Assembly: GCA_024701455.1 (NCBI GenBank)
Contig: JABXYP010000001.1
Location: 2,670,001-2,734,000, forward strand
DNA length: 64,000 nucleotides
Source: Bacillus sp. A301a_S52
Lineage (GTDB): Bacteria; Bacillota; Bacilli; Bacillales; Salisediminibacteriaceae
Direction of reading: 5' to 3'
Made by a program: the position numbers and the translations under genes. The notes below the pieces were generated by a model. The model did not search any database and had not been told where the DNA came from. It worked only from the letters and a program-made list of their open reading frames with translations. Positions 9,261 to 18,264 of the stretch are shown piece by piece (positions within the stretch are counted from its first letter, which is position 1; every line of letters begins with the position of its first letter).

Positions 9261-11294
9261 TCAATCTATTTTTGTTTGTGAAAACGCCCCTTGTTTTCTT
9301 AACGTTTCCCTTAATGGCAGGTAATCGACACTTTTCCAAAAAGCCTTAGAATTTACGAGTTTAACAGCATCTTGACGAGCCGTCTCCAGCACGCGATAAT
9401 CCTCTACAAGGTCGGCTACTTTAAATTGTGGAAGACCACTTTGCTTCACACCAAAAAAATCTCCTGGTCCTCTTAGTTCCAAATCTTTTTGAGATAACTC
9501 AAACCCGTCGTTTGTTTCGGTCATTATTCCCATACGCTCTTTCCCTACTTCTGTTTTTGGATCAGCAAGTAAAATACAATGGGCTTGTTCAGTCCCACGT
9601 CCTACTCGTCCTCGCAATTGATGAAGCTGTGATAACCCAAAACGATCGGCATCATAGATGACCATAACAGTGGCATTGGGCACATTTACCCCTACTTCTA
9701 CTACAGTCGTTGAGACCAGAATTTGAATCTCGTTTTTTGTAAAAGCTAGCATCACCTGTTCCTTTTCATCATGACTCAGTCTGCCATGCATCAGGCCAAC
9801 AGATACCGTTGGCAATGCTGTGGATAGCTGGGCATGAACATCAAGTGCATTCTGAACATCTAACTGCTCTGACTCTTCTATAAGTGGACAAATGACATAC
9901 GCTTGATGACCTTTTCCCGTTTCTTTTTTGATAAAATCAAGAACGCGAGGAAGCATATCGTGTCTTGCCCAATGCGTTTTCACGGGTTTTCGCCCTTTTG
10001 GCATTTGATCGATTGTAGAAACATCCATATCCCCGAATACGGTAATCGCTAATGTTCTAGGAATCGGGGTTGCCGTCATAAATAACACGTCGGGGTTTAC
10101 TCCTTTATTTCTTAAGATGCGACGCTGTTCAACTCCAAAACGGTGCTGTTCATCGGTTATGACGAGACCAAGATTATGAAAAATGACACTTTCCTGAATA
10201 AGTGCATGAGTTCCTATTATGATATCCACTTCACCTGACGCTAATTTTTTAAGTGTGTCCCTTCTTTCTTTTACTTTAGATGACCCTGATAAATGAGCGA
10301 TAGATAGTTCTATATCGTTAAAAAGGTGTCTCAGAGACTCTGTATGCTGTTCTGCTAATATTTCTGTTGGAACCATTAAAGCACCTTGGAATCCTGATAG
10401 AACGTTTGCATATAAAGCGATAGCAGCTACTACCGTTTTCCCAGAGCCCACATCCCCTTGAAGTAATCGATTCATTTTTGCACCTGCTTGTAAATCTGCA
10501 TAAATGTCATGAAGAACCCTCTCTTGAGCAGCTGTTAATGAGAATGGAAGTTCGGTAATAAAATCTTCCACTTTATCAAGAGAGAATTGTTTTTTTTGGC
10601 CCTTTTCTCCTTCTTTTTCTTTTTTGCGAAAAAGTTGCATTTTAAGCTGAAATAAAAGTAACTCCTCATAAATCATTCGACGCTTTGCTTGTTTAAATGC
10701 CGTGATATCGTGAGGAAAGTGTAAACTATAAAGAGCTTTTTTTCTCGACGTTAATTTATAGGCTGACAATAATTGCGAAGGGAGTATTTCCGTTATCCGT
10801 TCTCCAAACGTGTTAAAAGCTTGTTCAATCAAGTTTCTCAACATTGTTACTTTTATGTCACCTTTAACTGAATAGACAGGCTCTAATTCGTTATCCCGAT
10901 CGATGTTTCTAGGTTTAACTGTCCCTCCACTCATGATCATTCGACTTTTATCAAGTTTACCTGAAAAAATTATGTGATCACCAGGCTCAATCTGCTTCTT
11001 TAAATACGGTTGATTGAAAAAAATAGCTTGAACTAAGAAACCGTCCACGAGGACGCGAACGGTAAGTCGAGATTTCTTCTTGCCAAAAAAGCGTAATTCT
11101 GGCATGCTGTGAACGGTCCCTTGCACAGTCACTTTCTCATCATGTGACACTTCTTTTAAAGGGCGTATAGCATGATCTTCATAGCGAAAAGGGAAATGTT
11201 CAATTAAGTCCTGTATTGTCGTAATGCCCATATCATGCAACTGTTCTGCCGTTCTTGGTCCCGCTCCCTTTAATACTGTTACTGACTCATCCAA
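9261..11294 (-). CDS. recG: ATP-dependent DNA helicase RecG
   Basis: Branch-migration helicase that processes stalled forks and Holliday junctions. 677 residues with the start chosen. N-terminal wedge/OB domain (about 40-150), Walker A GDVGSGKT at 280-287, DEQH at 381-384, MTATPIPRT after it, and the C-terminal QLHQLRGRVGRG helicase motif. The open frame extends upstream to ATG 11381 inside sdaAA, but the TTG at 11294, preceded by AGGAG/GAGG that overlaps the sdaAA stop, gives an N-terminus matching B. subtilis RecG length (682). Translation is probably coupled to sdaAA, 7 bases upstream. Confidence 0.94.
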   Translation of the reverse strand: MDESVTVLKGAGPRTAEQLHDMGITTIQDLIEHFPFRYEDHAIRPLKEVSHDEKVTVQGTVHSMPELRFFGKKKSRLTVRVLVDGFLVQAIFFNQPYLKKQIEPGDHIIFSGKLDKSRMIMSGGTVKPRNIDRDNELEPVYSVKGDIKVTMLRNLIEQAFNTFGERITEILPSQLLSAYKLTSRKKALYSLHFPHDITAFKQAKRRMIYEELLLFQLKMQLFRKKEKEGEKGQKKQFSLDKVEDFITELPFSLTAAQERVLHDIYADLQAGAKMNRLLQGDVGSGKTVVAAIALYANVLSGFQGALMVPTEILAEQHTESLRHLFNDIELSIAHLSGSSKVKERRDTLKKLASGEVDIIIGTHALIQESVIFHNLGLVITDEQHRFGVEQRRILRNKGVNPDVLFMTATPIPRTLAITVFGDMDVSTIDQMPKGRKPVKTHWARHDMLPRVLDFIKKETGKGHQAYVICPLIEESEQLDVQNALDVHAQLSTALPTVSVGLMHGRLSHDEKEQVMLAFTKNEIQILVSTTVVEVGVNVPNATVMVIYDADRFGLSQLHQLRGRVGRGTEQAHCILLADPKTEVGKERMGIMTETNDGFELSQKDLELRGPGDFFGVKQSGLPQFKVADLVEDYRVLETARQDAVKLVNSKAFWKSVDYLPLRETLRKQGAFSQTKID

Positions 11295-11301
11295 TTCGTC
11301 C

Positions 11302-12189
11302 TCACTCCTGTCGTGCCATAGCTCCAAATATTTGTTCCTTATATTTTTTCCCTGTTGGTGTAGCTGCGAGTCCGCCTTCACCAGTTTCCCTTAACATAGA
11401 TGGCATCGTTTCTCCAATACGGTACATGGCATCAATCACTTCATCACATGGTATTCTGCTTTCAATTCCTGCTAAAGCTAAGTCAGCAGCTACTAAGGCG
11501 TTAGAGGCACCAAATGCATTTCGTTTAACACAAGGTACTTCTACTAGACCCGCTACAGGGTCACACACTAGCCCCAACATATTCTTAAGAGCAATGGCCA
11601 TCGCTTGAGCAGATTGACGTGGTGTGCCCCCCGCCATTTCTACAATAGCAGCTGCTGCCATTCCAGTGGCAGAGCCAACCTCTGCTTGGCAGCCTCCCGC
11701 AGCGCCAGAAATTGAGGCATTGTTTGCGATGATGAATCCGAAAGCCCCGCTCGCAAATAAATAATTAATCATTTGATCATGAGTAGGGTTTAATTTTTCT
11801 TTTACTGCAAAAAGTGTACCGGGGACAACTCCTGCTGAACCTGCAGTAGGTGTCGCACAAATGGTTCCCATAGCAGCGTTCACTTCGTTAGTTGCCATCG
11901 CTTTACTGACAGCATCCAACATTAAGTGGCCCGAAAGTGTATCATTTAACTGTATATAGTCATTCAGTTTTTTACCATCTCCACCCGTCAAGCCTGATAC
12001 TGACTTGACTTGCTCCAAAATACCTCTATTGACCGCTCTTTCCATAACTTCTAAGTTCTTTTCCATTTGTGCTACGATGTCTTCACGGCTTCTATCATGG
12101 ACAACCATTTCTTGTTGAATCATGACTTCTGAAATGGGGAGCTGCTCCTTTTCACATTGGTTGATAAGTTCTTCTACGTTTCGAAACAT
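11302..12189 (-). CDS. sdaAA: L-serine dehydratase, alpha subunit (iron-sulfur)
   Basis: Catalytic subunit of the oxygen-sensitive [4Fe-4S] L-serine dehydratase (serine to pyruvate and ammonia). 295 residues. Cluster-binding cysteines are in CATPTAGSAG, GGCQAEVGSA and VCDPVAGLVEVPC. Two ATGs are possible; the second (12189) is 7 bases after GGAGG while the first (12195) is only 2 bases from it, so 12189 is chosen. It forms a heterodimer with the beta subunit encoded just upstream and precedes recG, as in B. subtilis. Confidence 0.95.
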   Translation of the reverse strand: MFRNVEELINQCEKEQLPISEVMIQQEMVVHDRSREDIVAQMEKNLEVMERAVNRGILEQVKSVSGLTGGDGKKLNDYIQLNDTLSGHLMLDAVSKAMATNEVNAAMGTICATPTAGSAGVVPGTLFAVKEKLNPTHDQMINYLFASGAFGFIIANNASISGAAGGCQAEVGSATGMAAAAIVEMAGGTPRQSAQAMAIALKNMLGLVCDPVAGLVEVPCVKRNAFGASNALVAADLALAGIESRIPCDEVIDAMYRIGETMPSMLRETGEGGLAATPTGKKYKEQIFGAMARQE

Positions 12190-12219
12190 GGGCATTCCTC
12201 CTTCAGAGAGACATGTCGT

Positions 12220-12882
12220 CTACTCATGAATTTTTGTTACTTTACTAATATTATCAAGCTTTGTGATATCTCTTAATATTGTCTCACTAATATTTTGATC
12301 CACTTCGATCACCATTAATGCTTCTTTTCCTTGTTCTTTTCGTGACACTTCCATATGACCAATATTAATTTCATATTCGGCAAGTTTTGTGGACACAGAA
12401 GCAATTGCCCCGTACCTATCATTGTGAACGACGAGAATGGCTGGATGGTTTCCACTTAATCGTAGTTCAAATCCATTGAGCTCTTTCACTTCTACTTTGC
12501 CACCACCGATAGATACCCCGACTAATTCCATCTTTTCATCGCCGGCCCCAAGCCTTATTTTAACTGTGTTAGGGTGATCCATTTGGGCCTCTTCTTCATG
12601 AAAAGAATACGTTAGTCCTCGTTCTTTAGCAAAATCAAATGACTTTGTCATTCGATGATCATGCGTATCAAAACCAAGTAAACCACCTACAAGTGCTACA
12701 TCCGTACCATGACCTTGATACGTCTTAGCAAAAGAGCCATATAAATGAAACTCAGCCCATTCAGGCTCGATTTGAAATAATTGTCGTGCAACAAGTCCAA
12801 TTCTCGCTGCTCCAGCTGTATGAGAGCTGGATGGGCCCACCATAATAGGACCAATAATGTCAAATACACTTCTATATTTCAT
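12220..12882 (-). CDS. sdaAB: L-serine dehydratase, beta subunit
   Basis: 220 residues; regulatory partner of the alpha subunit. GPSSSHTAGAARIG near residue 17 is the family signature, and the C-terminal 70 residues (HPAILVVHNDRYGAIASVS onward) form an ACT-like domain. ATG start with AGGAGG upstream. First gene of the sdaAB-sdaAA-recG transcription unit; separated from degV by a terminator and about 300 bases. Confidence 0.95.
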   Translation of the reverse strand: MKYRSVFDIIGPIMVGPSSSHTAGAARIGLVARQLFQIEPEWAEFHLYGSFAKTYQGHGTDVALVGGLLGFDTHDHRMTKSFDFAKERGLTYSFHEEEAQMDHPNTVKIRLGAGDEKMELVGVSIGGGKVEVKELNGFELRLSGNHPAILVVHNDRYGAIASVSTKLAEYEINIGHMEVSRKEQGKEALMVIEVDQNISETILRDITKLDNISKVTKIHE

Positions 12883-13149
12883 AATAACCAGCCTCCTAAC
12901 GCCATGAAATGAGACGTTTATAACGACTCAACGATTATCATGTCTATTAAATTAAACGAAAAATTCCTTTTCTAAAACAGCATACCCTCGTGTTCGAGTA
13001 CGAACACCACATTTATCTTAACAAATTGCAATGAAAAGGGCTATGATTATCGGTGTAGAGAAATGAAGGAGCATAGAGCGTTATGAGGGTGATAGGCCAA
13101 GTTTATCAAGTATACCGTTGCGTTATGCAATGTGGTGCAGCGTGAGCTA
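12883..13149 (-). promoter_or_regulatory. Region upstream of sdaAB with an 18-base palindrome
   Basis: Non-coding stretch that should contain the sdaAB promoter. It holds GTGTTCG-AGTA-CGAACAC (12990-13007), a perfect 7-bp inverted repeat with 4-base centre, about 110 bases upstream of the sdaAB start; it could be an operator, but I cannot name the regulator. No gene was found here. Confidence 0.4.
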
Positions 13150-13184
13150 AAATAGGCTGCTCCAAAAGGGGCAGCCTAAAATAG
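13150..13184 (-). terminator. degV terminator
   Basis: Arms AGGCTGCTCC (13154-13163) and GGGGCAGCCT (13168-13177), one mismatch, AAAA loop; the minus strand continues with TATTTTAG. It touches the degV stop codon. Confidence 0.8.
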
Positions 13185-14051
13185 TTAGTTATTTGTCATT
13201 TTAGTTACAGACACAGAAATCGTTCCAGGTCCTACATGCGTCCCAATAACAGGGCCAATATTCGTTATGACTTCCTTTTTGATTGAAAAATGGTTACGCA
13301 AGTCACTCATAAGCGAATTTGCTGCCTCTTCGGCTTGGGCATGTGAAATACCTACATGAATATCAGAGCTACCATATCGTGCTTCAAACTCTTGAACAAT
13401 TTTATTGACTGCTTTTTTGTACCCTCTCACTTTTTCAAACGGGTAAACTTCACCAGCCTCATTCAGTGATAAAATCGGTTTTATTTTTAGTAAGGAACCG
13501 AGAATAGCGGAAGCCTTCCCAATACGGCCGTTCTTTTCTAAATACTCCAATGTATCTACCATAAAAAAGACTGATGTATCTTTTAGCAGGTCATCTAATC
13601 GAGCAAGACACTCTTCTTTAGAAGCACCTTTTTTGGCTAGAGCTGCTATTTCCACGACGATTACTCCAATAGCGTAAGAGGCCCTCTTAGAATCAATAAC
13701 TGAAACAGGAACATCTTCTCCTAATGTTTGAGACGCAATATAAGCAGATTGAAACGTACCGCTTAACTTGGAAGACAAATGAATAGATATAATATCAGGT
13801 TTCTCTTTTTCATATAAACTTCTATACTCAGTTTCAAACTGATAAGGGGTCGGCTGGGATGTAGTTGGAATAATAGCTGTTTTCGCTAGTTTTTTATAAA
13901 ATTCGTCTGCAGTTAAATCTACGCCATCTTCATACGTTTCTTCTTCACCGAAGTGTACTTTTAAAGGTATAACACTTATACCTAATTCGCGTTGTAAATC
14001 ATAGGGAATATCGGCAGTCGAATCTGTTACGATCTTTACATTACCCATCAT
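13185..14051 (-). CDS. DegV family fatty-acid-binding protein
   Basis: 288 residues. KIVTDSTADIPYDL at the N-terminus and TTSQPTPYQFE, SKLSGTFQSA and IGPVIGTHVGPGT mark the DegV family, whose members bind a fatty acid and, as FakB, present it to the kinase FakA for phosphorylation. The gene next upstream encodes the FakA-like YloV, so a FakA/FakB role is a fair inference from position. Start: ATG 14051 is six bases after GGGGG; TTG 14057 and ATG 14048 are alternatives. In B. subtilis sdaAB follows yloV directly, so degV is an insertion there. Confidence 0.88.
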   Translation of the reverse strand: MMGNVKIVTDSTADIPYDLQRELGISVIPLKVHFGEEETYEDGVDLTADEFYKKLAKTAIIPTTSQPTPYQFETEYRSLYEKEKPDIISIHLSSKLSGTFQSAYIASQTLGEDVPVSVIDSKRASYAIGVIVVEIAALAKKGASKEECLARLDDLLKDTSVFFMVDTLEYLEKNGRIGKASAILGSLLKIKPILSLNEAGEVYPFEKVRGYKKAVNKIVQEFEARYGSSDIHVGISHAQAEEAANSLMSDLRNHFSIKKEVITNIGPVIGTHVGPGTISVSVTKMTNN

Positions 14052-14092
14052 AATCAACCCCCTAAATTAGTTATTTCATGTTTCACATCAAT

Positions 14093-15772
14093 CTATTCTA
14101 CGGATAAAATGTAGGAATAGAGCGGCTGATCCCCTGCATGGACTTCCACTTCAACATCTGCGTGCTTGTCCTCAACATAGGCAATTAAATCGTTGGCTTC
14201 TTCTTCTGAACGTTCTTTTCCGTAAATAATCGTCACAATCTCTCCATCATCGCCAATCATTTTGTCGATAAGCTCTTTAGCGACAGTTTGCACTGAATTG
14301 CCAGTAGATATTATGTTTTTTTCATGAATACCCATGAAATCACCCTTATTTATTTCCACACCGTTTAAGCTCGTATCACGCACAGCATACGTGACCTCTC
14401 CCGTTTTCACCTGTTGCATCGCGTCTTTCATATCACTTGCGTTCTGCTCAAGTGATTGTGACATATTAAACGATAGCATAGCGGCTAATCCTTGGGGCAC
14501 TGATTTCGACGGAACAACAGCAACGTCCAAATCAGACACACTTGCAGCCTGTTCAGCAGCCATAATAATATTACTATTATTTGGTAAAAGAATGACTTTT
14601 TTAGCATGGCATTCATCAATTGCTTTAATGAAGTCTTCAGTAGAAGGATTCATTGTTTGACCGCCTTCAATCACCTTGTTTACACCAAGTCCTTTAAATA
14701 GTTCTGCAATACCAGACCCCATACCTACAGTGACGATAGCAAATTCAGCTTTCTTTTCATCTTTAGGAGGTGTTGACGCCTCAGTCTTGTCCTCTTCTAG
14801 AATAGATGTATGCTGTTCTCGCATGTTTTCAACTTTTACATTCACAAGAGAACCAAATTTTTGTGCTGCTGTAATCACATTCCCTGGATATTCAACATGA
14901 ATATGAATTTTTAGTAAATCTTCATCAGACACAACGAGTAGGGAATCTCCAAATTCATTTAATTCGTTTCTAAACTCATCCTCACTAAATGGATGTTCAG
15001 CCGTTTTGTCTTCTTCAAATTTCACCATTACTTCTGTACAGTAACCGTATTCAATATCTTCTGTTGCCATGTGACTTTGAACAGACTGGTGGTGTTCAAG
15101 TTTTACGAGTTCAGTCATCGTAGGCTCATCTTGTACCACTGTATTCGTAATTGTTTCCCCTTTTAAGATCGCCAGAAACCCTTCATAAATAGTAAGCAGG
15201 CCCTGGCCACCTGAGTCGACTACACCTACTTCTTTTAATACAGGAAGTAGGTCAGGCGTTCGTTCTAGGGATTCCGTAGCTTCCTTCACAATAGATTCCA
15301 TAACTGAGATCACGTTAGTCTCGTTTTGACTGACTTCTATTCCTTGCTTAGCAGCGTCTTTAGCTACCGTCAATATGGTGCCTTCTACAGGCTTCATGAC
15401 AGCTTTGTAAGCCATGTTAACACCGTATTCAAAAGCTTGGCTCAACTGTTTCGCATCGATTGACTCTTTCTCTTCCACCGATTTCGAAAAACCTCTAAAT
15501 AGCTGAGATAAAATAACGCCTGAATTTCCTCGTGCCCCCATAAGCAATCCTTTAGCAAAACTTGCCGCAATTTTCCCTACGTGGTTAGCTGATTGAGCTT
15601 TAACTTCTTTAACACCTGATGTGATCGTCAAATTCATATTTGTTCCCGTATCACCATCAGGAACCGGGAAAACGTTAAGTGCATCAATTTTTTTCGACTG
15701 ATTTGAAAGGTTGTTCGCGCCTTCAATAAGCATTTGGGCAAACTGTTTACCTTCTATCTTTGTGACTGTCAC
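14093..15772 (-). CDS. FakA-like fatty acid kinase / DhaL-domain protein YloV
   Basis: 559 residues. The N-terminal DhaL (dihydroxyacetone-kinase L type) ATP-binding domain has DALNVFPVPDGDTGTNMNLT, where the aspartates bind metal-ATP, and GARGNSGVILSQLFRGF. A middle domain and a C-terminal DegV-like fold follow. Related Staphylococcus FakA phosphorylates fatty acids held by FakB (DegV proteins). The upstream ATG at 15790 is less good than the GTG at 15772, which lies seven bases after AGGAGG and matches the B. subtilis YloV N-terminus. Operon with yloU, six to 24 bases upstream, and degV, 41 bases downstream. Confidence 0.9.
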   Translation of the reverse strand: MTVTKIEGKQFAQMLIEGANNLSNQSKKIDALNVFPVPDGDTGTNMNLTITSGVKEVKAQSANHVGKIAASFAKGLLMGARGNSGVILSQLFRGFSKSVEEKESIDAKQLSQAFEYGVNMAYKAVMKPVEGTILTVAKDAAKQGIEVSQNETNVISVMESIVKEATESLERTPDLLPVLKEVGVVDSGGQGLLTIYEGFLAILKGETITNTVVQDEPTMTELVKLEHHQSVQSHMATEDIEYGYCTEVMVKFEEDKTAEHPFSEDEFRNELNEFGDSLLVVSDEDLLKIHIHVEYPGNVITAAQKFGSLVNVKVENMREQHTSILEEDKTEASTPPKDEKKAEFAIVTVGMGSGIAELFKGLGVNKVIEGGQTMNPSTEDFIKAIDECHAKKVILLPNNSNIIMAAEQAASVSDLDVAVVPSKSVPQGLAAMLSFNMSQSLEQNASDMKDAMQQVKTGEVTYAVRDTSLNGVEINKGDFMGIHEKNIISTGNSVQTVAKELIDKMIGDDGEIVTIIYGKERSEEEANDLIAYVEDKHADVEVEVHAGDQPLYSYILSVE

Positions 15773-15796
15773 GCATGTTCCTCCTAACATAGACGT

Positions 15797-16162
15797 CTAT
15801 AGGTTCGTTACTCGAACTCCTTGAACGAAAATATTTACTGAATCTACTTTTAGTCCCAACATCTTCTCTAATTGATATTTCACTTTTGATTGAACATTGT
15901 AAGCCACTTCTGAGATTTTAGTGCCGTAACTTACGATAATGTACATATCAATATGTACTTCTTCTGCCTCTTTTTCACGAATGACCACGCCACGACCAAG
16001 GTTTTCTTTTCCTAATAAGTCGGTTATTCCGTCTTTCAACTGTTTTTGTGATGCCATACCGACAATCCCATAACAATCGACTGCCGCTCCTCCAGCGATC
16101 ACGGCCACAACTTCTTTTGATACATCTATGTTGCCGAATTTAGTATTCATTTCTATGGTCAT
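15797..16162 (-). CDS. Asp23/Gls24 family envelope-stress protein (YloU)
   Basis: 121 residues, near-identical in layout to B. subtilis YloU: VVAVIAGGAAVDCYGIVGMASQ and HIDMYIIVSYGTKISEVAYNVQ are the family core. Asp23 proteins are abundant, often membrane-associated through a partner and linked to the cell envelope; the exact job of YloU is unknown. First gene of the yloU-yloV-degV unit, divergent from rpmB as in B. subtilis. Confidence 0.92.
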   Translation of the reverse strand: MTIEMNTKFGNIDVSKEVVAVIAGGAAVDCYGIVGMASQKQLKDGITDLLGKENLGRGVVIREKEAEEVHIDMYIIVSYGTKISEVAYNVQSKVKYQLEKMLGLKVDSVNIFVQGVRVTNL

Positions 16163-16266
16163 ACGAAATATGCCTCCTTTAAGGTGTTTACCTTTACGGC
16201 TATCGTCATTTTACTATAAAATCATAAATTTTAAAAGAAAATCCCGGGATGAGCAAAGGCATTATT

Positions 16267-16295
16267 ACCTTATTGTTTTTTTAGAAATCTGTCAA
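16267..16295 (-). promoter_or_regulatory. Possible yloU promoter
   Basis: Minus strand: perfect -35 TTGACA (16290-16295), 17-base spacer, poor -10 TAAGGT (16267-16272). About 105 bases upstream of the yloU start. Confidence 0.4.
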
Positions 16296-16326
16296 GCTTA
16301 ATTCCTTGATATTTAACTAAAATGAC

Positions 16327-16355
16327 TTGAATTCTTTCGGTTGCTATGCTAATAT
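16327..16355 (+). promoter_or_regulatory. Probable rpmB promoter
   Basis: TTGAAT (16327-16332), 17-base spacer, TAATAT (16350-16355) preceded by TGC, an extended -10. It lies about 70 bases upstream of the rpmB ATG. Confidence 0.5.
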
Positions 16356-16423
16356 AACCAAGTGTTTAAATGTCACGTATGAATGATCATATGTAGTATT
16401 GCATGATAGAAGGAGGGATAATC

Positions 16424-16612
16424 ATGGCACGAAAATGTGTGATTACAGGAAAAGGCCCTAAAACTGGAAACAAGCGTTCCCACGCTTTAAATGCAACTAA
16501 ACGTCGTTGGGGTGCTAACGTTCAAAAAGTACGTATTTTAGTTGACGGTAAACCTAAACGTGTATACGTCTCAGCAAGAGCATTAAAATCTGGCAAAGTT
16601 GAGCGTGTATAA
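16424..16612 (+). CDS. rpmB: 50S ribosomal protein L28
   Basis: 62-residue ribosomal protein of the large subunit; [21 protein letters not shown] is the standard Bacillus start. The ATG at 16424, not the in-frame ATG at 16403, has the ribosome binding site (AAGGAGGG, 16410-16417). The gene lies between divergent yloU and convergent spoVM, the same as in B. subtilis, and ends in a strong terminator. Confidence 0.98.
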   Translation: MARKCVITGKGPKTGNKRSHALNATKRRWGANVQKVRILVDGKPKRVYVSARALKSGKVERV

Positions 16613-16657
16613 GCTTATATAGTTGTCTCAGCAACTTTTCAAGGTTGCTGCCAGTTT

Positions 16658-16687
16658 AAAAAACGGCGCCTTTTGCGCCGTTTTTTT
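16658..16687. terminator. Bidirectional terminator between rpmB and spoVM
   Basis: AAAAAACGGCGC / GCGCCGTTTTTTT hairpin with CTTTT loop; A-run on one side and T-run on the other make it work on both strands, for rpmB and for convergent spoVM. Confidence 0.9.
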
Positions 16688-16710
16688 AATCCATTTATAA
16701 CGTCCATCAT

Positions 16711-16791
16711 CTAACTTTTCCGGAAAGTCCCCATAACCGCCCGAACAAAACCACCAAGAAATTTAGGTAATTTAATCGTGTAGAATTTCAT
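16711..16791 (-). CDS. spoVM: Stage V sporulation protein SpoVM
   Basis: 26-residue amphipathic peptide that recognises the convex forespore membrane and anchors the spore coat base protein SpoIVA. The translation starts MKFYTIKLPKFLGG and ends VMGTFRKS, nearly the B. subtilis sequence, including Pro9 that matters for membrane recognition. The ATG at 16791 has an excellent GAGGAGGGG site. Upstream on the minus strand GAATATA followed 16 bases later by CAGTAAAAT is a loose fit to a sigma-E promoter. Its place between rpmB and thiN is conserved in Bacillus. Confidence 0.96.
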   Translation of the reverse strand: MKFYTIKLPKFLGGFVRAVMGTFRKS

Positions 16792-16926
16792 GCTTTCCCC
16801 TCCTCGAAAGAACGACCCCGGCGAAGTGTCCCATGATTGAGAAATCATTTTACTGTCTCGTTATTACACATTATATTCAAAAAGGGAGAAATAGTACCTT
16901 TTTTTATAAATGACTGCTTTCAACTT

Positions 16927-17571
16927 TTAGTCTTTTGAACGAAAGAGAAATAAATGACCTTGTGAAAATGATACTTCCCCATGATCATCCAAAATTTCAT
17001 TACTTATACAAAGACTTGATCCTTGCTCAAGTGTTGTGTTTTTAAGAGGATAACGAAACCCTGTAAGGGTCAGTCCCTTCACTTCAGAAGTCATAGGCAT
17101 TAAAGAAACATATGTCCATTGACTTTTGTTAATGTTATATGTGCCGGGGGATAAAAGCGTGACACTGTTCCATTTATCTTCAATATAAATAGGAATATTA
17201 TCTTTTATTCCTTTTAACAATAAGTAGGCGTTCATAAATAAGTGGTCTAGCCTTGCACCAGTTGCCCCTAAAACGATAATTTTTTCCGGTTGTTGCTCGA
17301 TGGCCCATGTGAGAGCAATTTCCATATCCGTAGCATCTTTCTCTTCAGGATAGGTATAAATATCAAATGGTGGCATCGTAATTTTTTCCCTTTCCTCTGC
17401 ATTTAAAGAATCAAAATCACCTAATGCTGCGTGAGGAGAAATATTATTATTTATTAATTCAATAACTCCTCGATCCACACCTATCCACCGTGCATCTGGA
17501 TAATTCTCCTGGATGTGAGATAAAGGGGGAATATGGTTGTTTGGACCTCCCCCCATTATGACATATATCAA
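16927..17571 (-). CDS. thiN: Thiamine diphosphokinase
   Basis: Transfers pyrophosphate from ATP to thiamine, giving thiamine diphosphate. 214 residues; WIGVDRGVIELI, ALGDFDSLNAEE and EKDATDMEIALTWA carry the conserved aspartates of ThiN. The likely start is TTG at 17571 after GGAGGAGAGG; an ATG at 17556 is the alternative. It lies 63 bases downstream of thiT (thiamine uptake), so import and activation of thiamine are encoded together; B. subtilis has thiN here without thiT. Confidence 0.93.
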   Translation of the reverse strand: MIYVIMGGGPNNHIPPLSHIQENYPDARWIGVDRGVIELINNNISPHAALGDFDSLNAEEREKITMPPFDIYTYPEEKDATDMEIALTWAIEQQPEKIIVLGATGARLDHLFMNAYLLLKGIKDNIPIYIEDKWNSVTLLSPGTYNINKSQWTYVSLMPMTSEVKGLTLTGFRYPLKNTTLEQGSSLCISNEILDDHGEVSFSQGHLFLFRSKD

Positions 17572-17634
17572 GACCTCTCCTCCTTTTTATTTTTATATAA
17601 AACCGCAAATGTACCCATATCTTAGTACATCGTT

Positions 17635-18183
17635 TTAAGGATGAAATAGTCGCTTACTTCCTCTGTGTAACAATAATAAGACTATAAGACATACGATAAA
17701 GGAAAAGGCGAGATAAGAAGCATTATATGTCAATGAGTAAATAGCCACTGGGGTTCCTTCAGGAGCAAACTCACGAAACCAAACGACTCCAGCAGTAAAA
17801 TGACATAACAGTCTTAATCCAATTCCAAAGACGGTCCCTGCTATTATCATAACAACTTGATTTTTCAAAGAAACCTTTACACTTATCTTAAAAATACCCG
17901 CAAATCCAACAACTGCAAAAGCAACAGGATAGTCTAAAATCCCTTGCAACCAGTTAACAATATAAGGGTTAACTGTCATGTTTAATAAACCGAATACAAA
18001 CCCTGTAGCAACACCGACTTTCCAGCCGCGGCGAAAGGCAATAAGGAGTAAAGGTACCATGGCAAGTGATACATTCCCCCCTTGAGGCCAGAATCGTAAT
18101 AATGTCATTAAATCTAGTACAAATGCTAAAGCAGCCATGATGGCAATCTCACTCATGATTAATAATGGTCGTTCTTTTTTCAC
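17635..18183 (-). CDS. thiT: ECF transporter S component ThiT (thiamine uptake)
   Basis: Membrane substrate-binding subunit that captures thiamine and works with the shared EcfAA'T energising module. 182 residues, about six membrane segments. Residues matching ThiT include PQGGNVSLAMVPLLLIAFRRG, a conserved Trp-rich loop, LLDYPVAFAVVG-type ILDYPVAFAVVGFAG, and FAPEGTPVAIYSLTYNASY. GTG start eight bases after AAGGAGA. Operon with thiN. The leader just upstream folds into a terminator-controlled structure (see next entries). Confidence 0.92.
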   Translation of the reverse strand: MKKERPLLIMSEIAIMAALAFVLDLMTLLRFWPQGGNVSLAMVPLLLIAFRRGWKVGVATGFVFGLLNMTVNPYIVNWLQGILDYPVAFAVVGFAGIFKISVKVSLKNQVVMIIAGTVFGIGLRLLCHFTAGVVWFREFAPEGTPVAIYSLTYNASYLAFSFIVCLIVLLLLHRGSKRLFHP

Positions 18184-18230
18184 AAGATGACTCTCCTTAT
18201 CTTTAAGCTAAAATGGTTAAAATTCTAACA

Positions 18231-18264
18231 GAAAAAACAGCTGTTGCTGAAAAATGCAACAGCC
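18231..18264 (-). terminator. Intrinsic terminator in thiT leader
   Basis: GCTGTTGC (18240-18247) / GCAACAGC (18256-18263), perfect 8-bp stem, followed on the minus strand by TGTTTTTTC. It lies about 50 bases upstream of the thiT start, so either it ends rpe or it is the expression platform of a riboswitch. Confidence 0.85.

Noticed and set aside
12990..13007. LexA (SOS) box upstream of sdaAB
   Set aside because: The half-sites are in the wrong order: GTTCG-N4-CGAAC instead of CGAAC-N4-GTTCG.
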